Assembly: GCA_013821585.1 (NCBI GenBank)
Contig: JACDGO010000030.1
Span: 1 to 12,246, forward strand
Direction: 5' to 3'
DNA length: 12,246 nt
DNA from: Sphingomonadaceae bacterium
Lineage (GTDB): Bacteria; Pseudomonadota; Alphaproteobacteria; Sphingomonadales; Sphingomonadaceae
Every line of letters starts with the position of its first letter. Within the stretch, counting starts at the first letter, position 1. Positions 1-6,057 of the stretch are shown piece after piece. Below the pieces are notes generated by a model that was not told the DNA's origin, made no database searches, and saw only the letters and a program-made list of their open reading frames with translations. Position numbers and translations under genes: made by a program.

Positions 1-31
1 TAGCTGCTCTATTTACTGGAATCTCCAGACC

Positions 32-628
32 TTATTCGACCAGTGAGCCGGGATCGACGTGCAGCCAGTCAGCGTGTTTCGGCGCGGTCTTGGTCCGGCT
101 CCATTCGTCGAGCATCATTGGCGCGACACGCTTGAGTTCCGCATATTGATCGGGCGTGCCGATGTCGCAGGCCAGCTCGAGCCGGTGGCCGTTGGGATCG
201 AAAAAATAGATCGAACGGAAAATGCCGTGCCAGGTCGGCCCCAGAACCTCGATGCCGAGGCCCTGTAAATGCGCCTTCGCCGCTTTGAGCGCATCGAAAT
301 CTTGAACCTGAAAAGCGATGTGCTGGACCCATGCCGGGGTATTCTCGTCGCGGCCCATTTCAGGCTGCTTTGGAAGTTCGAAAAACGCCAGCACGTTACC
401 GCCGCCGCAGTCGAGGAAGATGTGCATATAGGGATCATATTCGCCGGTCGACGGCACGTGATCCTCGCTGAATGCCGTTTGGAATGTCATTCCGAGCGCC
501 GCCGCATACCAGTCCGCGGACTCTTTGGCATCGCGGCAGCGATAGGCGACGTGGTGGATGCGGTTAAGCACAGGCTTGGCCGCCGCAACCGGAGCCTCGG
601 GCGGCGCGAGCGTGTCAGTGGGCCTCAC
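32..628 (-). CDS. VOC-fold (glyoxalase / bleomycin-resistance / dioxygenase superfamily) protein, third gene of the HPPD operon
   Basis: A 198-residue protein with two vicinal-oxygen-chelate modules, roughly residues 22-85 and 98-155. Candidate metal ligands fall at the usual VOC positions: H26 (in RIHHVAY), E84 (in FFELP), H103 (in VQHIAF) and E151 (in HRLELA), so a mononuclear metal enzyme is plausible. DPNGHRLEL near 144-152 is a typical C-terminal VOC strand. The start is GTG at 626-628, overlapping the HPPD stop by 4 nt (GTGA), with GGAAG just upstream, so translation is probably coupled to HPPD. HPPD is itself a VOC-fold enzyme, but this protein is far too short to be a second HPPD. Its place behind HPPD suggests a role in aromatic amino-acid catabolism. 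The reaction cannot be told from the sequence; glyoxalase, ring-cleavage dioxygenase and isomerase activities are all possible. The first 20 residues are Ala/Pro-rich and probably disordered. Confidence 0.85.
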   Translation of the reverse strand: MRPTDTLAPPEAPVAAAKPVLNRIHHVAYRCRDAKESADWYAAALGMTFQTAFSEDHVPSTGEYDPYMHIFLDCGGGNVLAFFELPKQPEMGRDENTPAWVQHIAFQVQDFDALKAAKAHLQGLGIEVLGPTWHGIFRSIYFFDPNGHRLELACDIGTPDQYAELKRVAPMMLDEWSRTKTAPKHADWLHVDPGSLVE

Positions 629-1725
629 GATACTTCCGCCACATCAAGCGCACCGCGTTCGAGCTGATCACGTTCCATCGACTTGAACAGCGCGGTGAAA
701 TTGCCTTCGCCGAAACCTTCGTCGCCCTTGCGCTCGATGAACTCAAAGAACACCGGGCCAACCTGCGGCTGGGCGAAGATTTGCAGCAGCAGGCGTGGGT
801 CGTTGTGCTCGGTCGAGCCGTCGAGGAGGATGCCGCGTTCGCGCAATTGTTCGACTGGCTCGCCGTGCCCCGGCAAGCGTTCGTCGAGCATGTCGTAATA
901 ACTCTTGGGCGGCGGGGCCATCAACGGCACGTTGTTGGCACGGAGCCGGTCAAGGCAGGCGGGAAGGTCGTCGCAGATCAGGGCGATATGCTGGATGCCC
1001 TCGCCATTATAGGCGCGCAGATATTCGTTGATCTGGCCGCCGCCCTTCTGGCCTTCCTCGTTGAGCGGGATGCGGATCTTGCCATCCGGGGCCGTCATCG
1101 CGCGGCTGGTGAGCCCGGTATATTCGCCCTTGATGTCGAAATAGCGGATCTCGCGGAAATTGAAGATGCGCTCGTAGAATTTCGCCCAATGATCCATCCG
1201 CCCGCCGTAAACATTGTGCGTGAGGTGATCGATCAGCTTGAAGCCGATGCCCTGCGGGTTGCGATCGACGCCTGGCAGATATTCGAAGTCGATGTCGTAG
1301 ATCGACAGACCGCCCCCATCGTCCTTGGCGTCATAGCGGTCGATCAGATAGATGATCGCGCCGCCGATGCCGCGGATTGCTGGCAGGCGGAGCTCCATCG
1401 GCCCGGTCGTGGTCTCGACCGGCTCGGCGCCGCGCTTTAAGGCTTCGTCATAAGCGGCGCGCGCGTCCCGGACTCGAAAGCCCATTCCGCAGGCGGACGG
1501 GCCGTGTTCGGCGGCAAAATAAGCGGCAGGGCTCTTTGGCTCGTAATTCGCGATCAGATTGATCCCGCCCTGTCGCCAGAGATCGACGTCCTTGGAGCGA
1601 TGGCGGGCGATGCAGGTAAAGCCCATCGCTCCGAAAGCAGACTCGAGCAGGCCCTTTTCTGGGGCAGCGAACTCGACAAACTCAAACCCGTCGAGGCCGA
1701 GTGGATTTTCAAACAAATTAGTCAT
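625..1725 (-). CDS. hppD: 4-hydroxyphenylpyruvate dioxygenase
   Basis: This enzyme converts 4-hydroxyphenylpyruvate and O2 to homogentisate and CO2. It is a cytoplasmic Fe(II) enzyme and the second step of tyrosine breakdown after transamination. The 366 residues are close to the usual ~355-360 for bacterial HPPD. The N-terminal VOC domain covers about residues 12-140 and the catalytic C-terminal domain about 160-355. The iron triad is visible: H167 in IDHLTHNV, H246 in IQHIAL and E328 in [26 protein letters not shown] near 337-354 matches the C-terminal helix that closes the active site. The ATG at 1723-1725 overlaps the LysR stop (ATGA). No strong ribosome binding site precedes it, so coupling to the regulator gene is likely. 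Homogentisate dioxygenase and a tyrosine aminotransferase are not in this window. Phenylalanine hydroxylase, which supplies the pathway, lies at 11193-12071. Confidence 0.97.
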   Translation of the reverse strand: MTNLFENPLGLDGFEFVEFAAPEKGLLESAFGAMGFTCIARHRSKDVDLWRQGGINLIANYEPKSPAAYFAAEHGPSACGMGFRVRDARAAYDEALKRGAEPVETTTGPMELRLPAIRGIGGAIIYLIDRYDAKDDGGGLSIYDIDFEYLPGVDRNPQGIGFKLIDHLTHNVYGGRMDHWAKFYERIFNFREIRYFDIKGEYTGLTSRAMTAPDGKIRIPLNEEGQKGGGQINEYLRAYNGEGIQHIALICDDLPACLDRLRANNVPLMAPPPKSYYDMLDERLPGHGEPVEQLRERGILLDGSTEHNDPRLLLQIFAQPQVGPVFFEFIERKGDEGFGEGNFTALFKSMERDQLERGALDVAEVS

Positions 1726-2735
1726 GACTCAACCGTTAATTCTTCAGCGGTCGAGTCGCAATCAGGCGGACGCCCGCTAGTGCAGCGCGAGTTGGTGCTT
1801 GATCCGCAGTTTTTCTTTTTCGGCAAAAAATCAAAAGACAGTGCGTATCGCGCCTTGATGAATCCAAGGAAACGGCGAAGGGCTGGATTGCCATTGTCGT
1901 CGCGCCAGTAGCCCGAATAGCCGGTCAGCGCTGGCCCTTGTTCTCCGTGTATCGGTCGAAAGACCACATCGGGGTAGCGCGCCCCTGTCGAGCCCTCGCA
2001 CACGACACTCACCCCGGAACCGCCGCCGAGGATGCTCAGGATCGTTTCGCGGCTAGATTCTCGCATCCGAATGTCCGGTTCGGCACCCGACACTGACAGC
2101 CGCCCGAGTAGCATGTCGCGTATCTCCCGGCCGGGATCGGCCGCCGGCAATAGGAACTGCTCGCCGCGAAGGTCCGTCCAGTGCACAATGTTGCGGTCGG
2201 CGAGCAAATGCACCGAAGGTAGGGCAACCAGCATCCGCTCGCTCCAAAACGGCTCACATCGGAAGCCGGCATGACTGATGGTGCCCATGAGGATCACGAT
2301 GTCGATCTCGCCAGTGTCCAGCCCGGCGAGCAGGGCGCTTCGGTCGGCCTCCACGCACTCGACCTCAACGTCAGGATGAGCGTTATGCCAGCTCATAATT
2401 GTCGCACGTAAATTGCCGGCCGAAATTGAACTGTTATGCCCCAGCCCCAATCCGCCAGCGCGGCCCTGACCAGCCGCTCGCATCATCAAAACGAGCTTGT
2501 CTGCACTGGCAACCATCGGCTTTGCGCCGCGAATAAACGCGTTTCCGGCCAGAGTCATAGTCACTCCAGCGCGTGAGCGCTCGAAGATCGGCATACCGAT
2601 AGCGCGCTCCAGCTTGAGGATATTCCGGCTAAGCGTTGACTGTTCCACATCAAGCGCGCGCGCCGCACGATAGAAGCTGCCGTGATCTGCCGCCGCGATG
2701 GCGTAGCGAAGCTGCAAAATATCAAATGGCAACAA
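1722..2735 (-). CDS. LysR-family transcriptional regulator, first gene of the HPPD operon
   Basis: A 337-residue LysR-type regulator. The winged helix-turn-helix spans about residues 6-66 ([15 protein letters not shown], then [20 protein letters not shown], then TLAGNAFI). The effector-binding domain follows at about 90-300. The start is TTG at 2733-2735: no ATG lies near the HTH, and this start leaves seven residues before LQLRY, normal for the family. A GGGG stretch precedes it. The protein is some 30-40 residues longer than a typical ~300-residue LysR protein. The extra part is a Ser/Thr/Cys-rich tail after about residue 300 with no recognisable fold, ending in the overlap with hppD. Being co-transcribed ahead of hppD, instead of divergent from it, is less usual for this family. 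It probably senses an aromatic amino-acid catabolite and may autoregulate through the palindrome at 2761-2778; both points are inference. Confidence 0.93.
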   Translation of the reverse strand: MLPFDILQLRYAIAAADHGSFYRAARALDVEQSTLSRNILKLERAIGMPIFERSRAGVTMTLAGNAFIRGAKPMVASADKLVLMMRAAGQGRAGGLGLGHNSSISAGNLRATIMSWHNAHPDVEVECVEADRSALLAGLDTGEIDIVILMGTISHAGFRCEPFWSERMLVALPSVHLLADRNIVHWTDLRGEQFLLPAADPGREIRDMLLGRLSVSGAEPDIRMRESSRETILSILGGGSGVSVVCEGSTGARYPDVVFRPIHGEQGPALTGYSGYWRDDNGNPALRRFLGFIKARYALSFDFLPKKKNCGSSTNSRCTSGRPPDCDSTAEELTVES

Positions 2736-2760
2736 TTAACCCCAAGCCTTCTGAAAACAC

Positions 2761-2778
2761 AAACATCAAATGATGTTT
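2761..2778. promoter_or_regulatory. Perfect 18-bp palindrome upstream of the lysR-hppD-VOC operon (candidate operator)
   Basis: Arms AAACATCA (2761-2768) and TGATGTTT (2771-2778) are perfectly complementary with a 2-nt spacer. The centre lies about 34 bp upstream of the TTG start of the LysR gene. On the minus strand TTGCCG sits a little further upstream and could be a -35 element, with the palindrome falling between the -35 and -10 regions, a position that would suit repression. A symmetric 16-20 bp site is what a dimeric HTH regulator contacts. Autoregulation by the LysR protein is the simplest idea, though a standard T-N11-A LysR box is not evident, so another repressor is possible. Confidence 0.5.
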
Positions 2779-2821
2779 CGCACACGGCAAATGCGTTATT
2801 GCTCGTACTACTTCCTCTCTG

Positions 2822-3094
2822 TTAGTCCTTGTAAGTGATTTCGGCATTGCCGTATCGTGTATATTGCTCGTTCAGTAACAAATCAGCTGTCAAGTTCGGG
2901 AATTGGCCCGCGTAGCCGAAAGCGATGAGAAAATCACTAAACCCCTGCATCGCCGCAGGTTGAGACGTGAGTTGTGAACGCGGCGCGAGACACAATATCG
3001 TGATATTTTTACCTACAAACTGCGGTGCTTCTACGTTCGTAAACGGTCGCTGCGATGCATTATCCCAGAACTTGTTGGTCATAAGGAAATGCAT
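2822..3094 (-). pseudogene. Unrecognised 90-codon reading frame, probably the C-terminal remnant of a lost gene
   Basis: The frame is open from an ATG at 3092-3094 to TAA at 2822-2824. The sequence looks protein-like, for example NITILCLAPRSQLTSQPA followed by FSDFLIAFGYAGQFPN and LLLNEQYTRYGNAEITYKD. I do not recognise the family. Neither possible start (3092 or 3080) has a ribosome binding site, and an in-frame TAG sits two codons upstream of the first. The frame begins exactly where the truncated DUF917 start (3060-3197) runs out, in a different frame. The best reading is that a deletion or rearrangement joined the 5' end of a DUF917 gene to the 3' end of another gene. The region is visibly more AT-rich than the flanking genes. 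An alternative is a genuine small protein using leaderless or coupled translation. Confidence 0.4.
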
Positions 3095-3197
3095 AGGCTA
3101 GGTTCAGGGCATCGATCAGATCACCGCCGCCGCCACTGCCTAGCAGCGTTGCGCCCCAGACACATTGCACGATATCAGAGCGACTATAGCGCAGCAT
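3060..3197 (-). pseudogene. Truncated DUF917-family gene (N-terminal ~35-45 codons only)
   Basis: The frame starts at ATG 3195-3197, preceded at good spacing by GAGAGGGA on the minus strand, a strong ribosome binding site. The protein begins MLRYSRSDIVQCVWGATLL then GSGGGGDLIDALNLA and stops at TAA 3060-3062. The Gly-rich block aligns with the intact DUF917 protein encoded at 7613-8767 (FLGTGGGGDPFIGALL, residues 19-34), including the [ST]GGGGD core and its distance from the N-terminus. DUF917 proteins are about 360-390 residues long, so roughly 90% is missing. Homology appears to end near LNLA; the last dozen residues are probably out-of-frame read-through. Its upstream region keeps a paired-repeat module like the one before the intact operon (3261-3306). 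This is a decayed second copy or the remains of a rearranged paralogous operon, diverged enough from the intact copy not to be a recent duplicate. Confidence 0.7.
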
Positions 3198-3228
3198 GAG
3201 TTCCCTCTCACGACGGGGATCATTTATT

Positions 3229-3273
3229 CGTTTCGTTGAAGTCTGCTGTTTGGGGGTGAGCGTCAACGAAGCG
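3229..3273. promoter_or_regulatory. 11-bp inverted repeat (10/11) in the promoter region of the truncated DUF917 gene
   Basis: The left arm CGTTTCGTTGA (3229-3239) and right arm TCAACGAAGCG (3263-3273) are inverted copies with one mismatch. The inner 8 bp (TTCGTTGA / TCAACGAA) are perfect, and the spacer is 23 bp. Arm starts are 34 bp apart, about three helical turns. The right arm overlaps the minus-strand TTGACG (3261-3266) proposed as a -35 element. This could be a two-site operator or an RNA hairpin in the leader of the truncated gene. No equivalent was seen upstream of the intact hyuA operon. Confidence 0.35.
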
Positions 3274-3306
3274 GTCGAGTAGGTCTGACTTCGGATTGAG
3301 TAGGGC
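3261..3306 (-). promoter_or_regulatory. Paired 12-bp direct repeats plus -35-like TTGACG upstream of the truncated DUF917 gene
   Basis: Read on the minus strand, GCCCTACTCAAT (3306-3295) and GACCTACTCGAC (3285-3274) are direct repeats 21 bp apart start to start. TTGACG (3266-3261) follows after 7 nt. The layout is gapless-collinear with 5968-6013 on the plus strand: 29 of 46 positions are identical by eye, concentrated in the CCTACT cores, the 10-bp block ACCTACTCGA and the TTGNCG hexamer. It points toward the truncated DUF917 start 63 nt away. It also lies about 130 bp upstream of, and inverted relative to, the MalT-like regulator gene, so autoregulation is possible. Confidence 0.6.
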
Positions 3307-3437
3307 GATTGCCAGGCGCATTTTGCAGCGACAAAAGTGTTGCTGCTTCTGAAGTGCGGCCTAAGCCCGGCGTACAAATGCTCTGGAGATCCCTGCTTGA
3401 GACGCGAGGCGACCCATGTGACTATCGTACCGTGACC

Positions 3438-5963
3438 ATGTCGTTCCCCGAGATCGATCTGGTGCGTTGGCGGAGGCGACCGCCAATTGATGTCAACGCA
3501 CTGGTGGCGTCTTCGCCCGGCCTATGCTTGCGACTGCGCATCGCCGCTCCCATCACGATCCTCCATGCGCCGGCTGGGTTCGGCAAGAGCTGCGCTATGG
3601 CGCTGGAGTATGAATGGCTTCGACAGGAGGGAACGAAAGTCACTTGGATCGCCGGAGAAGCGTTGGCGGCGTCGCGCCTCTCGTTGACCGAAGCACTGTT
3701 GGCGATACAACATTTGACATCAGGCTCGGAGGTCGCGTTCTTTGACGACGCCGACCGCGTCGGGTCCGACGTGCTGGAAGCCGCGGTGACGGCGATGATG
3801 TTCTCGGCCGAGGCACCGCGACTCGTCCTCAGCGCACGGCGGATCAGCAAGCTCCATTTGTCGCGGCGTATAGCCGACGGCGCCGCGGTGATGATCGGTG
3901 GCGACATGCTCCTCTGGCATCGTCGCCGCTTCGCTGAGATTTGGCAATCGACCTTGTCGATCGGACAGATTCGCGAGATCGACCGGCTTGCCGAAGGTTG
4001 GCCAGCCCCAAGCCAATTGCTGGCGCGGTGGCTGGCTGACGGCCACGAGCTTGATGACGGCGGCCTCTTTCTCGGCCGGAGCCTCGTTGCAAGCTACATC
4101 GACGAAGAGACGTTGTCCGCCGTTCCGGTAGAATGGCTCGAAATCCTCGCCGCCACGGCGCTGCACCACGAATTCGATCAGTCCCTTCTCGACCGGCTTT
4201 CTGCCGAGCATTCGATCCGGCAATCCGCGATTCTGGACCGATTATCGACGCTCGTCAGCTCCGGCCCTGGGCCGAACAGCTGTCGCTACAATCCTTTGCT
4301 GCGCCTGCAACTTCGCGCCAGACTCGACCACCTATCGCGAGCACGACGCAATGCCCTCCTGCGCGTGGTGTCGGACTGGACTGCGGATCGAGGCGATGTG
4401 GTCAGCGCGGCGCATCTCGCGTCGATGGCAGGCGAGAGTCAGCGCATTGTCGAATTCACGATCCGCGCCGGCGGACTCAGCCTCTGGCTGGCTAAGGGTT
4501 ACGACACGATCAGATCGCTGGTGGAGGTCGCCGGAGACGCCTTGGTTCGCTCCGAGCCGCGCCTCCAGTTGCTGCGCTGCGTGGTGCTACTGAAAGACGG
4601 CCGGGTGGGCGAGGCGGACCGGCTTTACCGCGAAGCTATCGAATGCCTGCCGCATGATCCCGACACGGAGCGAGATGCCGCGCTCGTGCGCGCGACGCTC
4701 CTCATCTATGGCTGCCGCGCAGCGACGACCGAGGACGACCAGCTTTTTCACCAACTCGATCAGTTCGACGTCGATCCGACATGGAAGCCCTTGTTGCCGA
4801 CAATCCAAGCAATCCGCCATTCGCAACAGGCTGAGTTCGGCGCGGCCATCGCCGCCATAGTGGAGGGGTCGAACCACGCCCGAGCCGCGGGCGCGTCTTA
4901 CAGTCTGCTGTTCCTCCATTTTCATGCGGCCGGCGTCGCGCTTGCGCAGGGGGCGCTCGATCGCGCGAGCAAAGCGCTCACGCGGGCGCGGCGTCTCTGG
5001 CAGACGGAATTCTCAGACGATCACGGGGCCGAGACAGTGTTGTCGGCGCTGTCCGCGCAACTCGGCTTCGAGCGTGGTCTACCTCAACAGGCGGCGCGAC
5101 ACCTGAAACTGTCTGCACATCGCCTTCCGCATTCCGAAGCATGGCTGGATATTTATGTCGCCGGTTTCGAGCCGATGATGCGGCTGATCGCCGACGAGCA
5201 TGGTTTATCGGCAGCGGCGGCGGCGATCGAACGCACGCATAAACAGCTGAAAGCGCAGAGCCTGGATCGTATCGCCAACCTGCTGACGGGTCTTAAGTTC
5301 TGCATCGAAGGCGAGCATTGGTTATATCATCAGGCGGCGTCGCCCAATTTCGACACCGGCGTCTCCTCACTGCCGCCTACCGGCAAGCTTGCGACCTGGC
5401 AGGAACACGAGTTCGGAACGCTGGCCAGAGCGTACCGGGCGCTCGCAGCCGGCGACACCGGCGTGGCGCGCCGTAAGCTCGACGATCTTATCCGCTTCGC
5501 TCGCGAGCGTGGCCTGCTCCGCACCTTGGTGCGCGGGCTATTGCTGCGCACCGCCTTGCTCGATCGTACCGACGATTCCGTGGCAGCTCAGGCCGACTTC
5601 GACGAAGCGTTGGCGATCGCGCGACGGACCGGTCTACGTCGGGCCTTCAGAGAGTTCGGTGGCCCAAGCGTTGCGAATCGGCTGATCGCCTTGCAGGCTG
5701 CCTCTGGAACCAGCGCGGTCGATCCGTTCCTTAAGGGGCTGGTCCGCCCGCAGTTGCTGGCGACGCCAAGACGCGCACTAACGAAGCGCGAACGTCAAGT
5801 TCTCGACGAGCTCGCCACAGGCGGATCAGACAAGTCAATCGCAAGACGGCTCGATGTTACCGAACATGCCGTACGGTTTCATCTCAAAAACGTCTATGCG
5901 AAACTGAACGTCCACGACCGCGCTGAGGCCGTGGCTAAGTTGCCCCTACCCACGACTGGTTAG
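3438..5963 (+). CDS. MalT/LAL-type LuxR-family transcriptional regulator with N-terminal ATPase
   Basis: An 841-residue signal-transduction ATPase with a C-terminal DNA-binding domain. Walker A is APAGFGKS at about residues 44-51 and a Walker B-like VAFFDDAD at about 99-106. A long helical middle region (about 270-770) resembles the TPR-like sensor domain of MalT relatives. A LuxR-type helix-turn-helix occupies about 781-835 (LTKRERQVLDELATGG, then KSIARRLDVTEHAVRFHLKNVYAKL). MalT itself is ~900 residues and is activated by ATP plus a small inducer. The frame stays open upstream to 3309, but starting at ATG 3438 puts the P-loop about 45 residues in, as in MalT, and keeps the gene clear of the repeats at 3274-3306. 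GTG 3432 is an in-frame alternative; neither has a strong ribosome binding site. The hyuA operon starts 94 bp downstream on the same strand, and this protein is the natural candidate to bind the paired repeats there. Confidence 0.88.
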   Translation: MSFPEIDLVRWRRRPPIDVNALVASSPGLCLRLRIAAPITILHAPAGFGKSCAMALEYEWLRQEGTKVTWIAGEALAASRLSLTEALLAIQHLTSGSEVAFFDDADRVGSDVLEAAVTAMMFSAEAPRLVLSARRISKLHLSRRIADGAAVMIGGDMLLWHRRRFAEIWQSTLSIGQIREIDRLAEGWPAPSQLLARWLADGHELDDGGLFLGRSLVASYIDEETLSAVPVEWLEILAATALHHEFDQSLLDRLSAEHSIRQSAILDRLSTLVSSGPGPNSCRYNPLLRLQLRARLDHLSRARRNALLRVVSDWTADRGDVVSAAHLASMAGESQRIVEFTIRAGGLSLWLAKGYDTIRSLVEVAGDALVRSEPRLQLLRCVVLLKDGRVGEADRLYREAIECLPHDPDTERDAALVRATLLIYGCRAATTEDDQLFHQLDQFDVDPTWKPLLPTIQAIRHSQQAEFGAAIAAIVEGSNHARAAGASYSLLFLHFHAAGVALAQGALDRASKALTRARRLWQTEFSDDHGAETVLSALSAQLGFERGLPQQAARHLKLSAHRLPHSEAWLDIYVAGFEPMMRLIADEHGLSAAAAAIERTHKQLKAQSLDRIANLLTGLKFCIEGEHWLYHQAASPNFDTGVSSLPPTGKLATWQEHEFGTLARAYRALAAGDTGVARRKLDDLIRFARERGLLRTLVRGLLLRTALLDRTDDSVAAQADFDEALAIARRTGLRRAFREFGGPSVANRLIALQAASGTSAVDPFLKGLVRPQLLATPRRALTKRERQVLDELATGGSDKSIARRLDVTEHAVRFHLKNVYAKLNVHDRAEAVAKLPLPTTG

Positions 5964-5967
5964 AAAA

Positions 5968-6013
5968 AACCTACTAGATAGGATTGCTAACCTACTCGAT
6001 CGCCAACTTGCCG
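5968..6013 (+). promoter_or_regulatory. Paired 12-bp direct repeats plus -35-like TTGCCG upstream of the hyuA operon
   Basis: AACCTACTAGAT (5968-5979) and AACCTACTCGAT (5989-6000) match at 11 of 12 positions and are 21 bp apart start to start, two helical turns, so both lie on one face of the DNA. TTGCCG (6008-6013) follows after 7 nt and is a reasonable -35 element; the -10 at about 6031-6036 (GATCCT) is weak, as expected for an activator-dependent promoter. MalT-type activators are known to bind short directly repeated boxes next to -35 elements. The module sits right after the MalT-like gene and ahead of hyuA, whose ribosome binding site GGAAGGG is at 6047-6053. A matching module occurs at 3261-3306 on the other strand. 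Confidence 0.65.
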
Positions 6014-6057
6014 TTGCAGCGACATCGCCCGATCCTTCAGGAAATCGGAAGGGCGAT

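Noticed and set aside
16..28. Small hairpin CTGGA-ATC-TCCAG just downstream of the VOC gene as a terminator
   Set aside because: Only a 5-bp stem, with no T-run on the minus strand.
2994..3007. AATATC-GT-GATATT palindrome followed by a T-run
   Set aside because: The stem is short and AT-rich, too weak for a terminator, and it lies inside a decayed region; likely chance.
3309..3437. N-terminal extension of the MalT-like regulator to 3309
   Set aside because: It would start 3 bp from the operator repeats, adds 43 residues unlike the family and moves the P-loop too far from the N-terminus.
5945..5956. Possible third CCTAC-like box 21 bp upstream of the hyuA repeat pair
   Set aside because: It matches the consensus at only about 5 of 12 positions in register and lies inside the end of the regulator's coding region.
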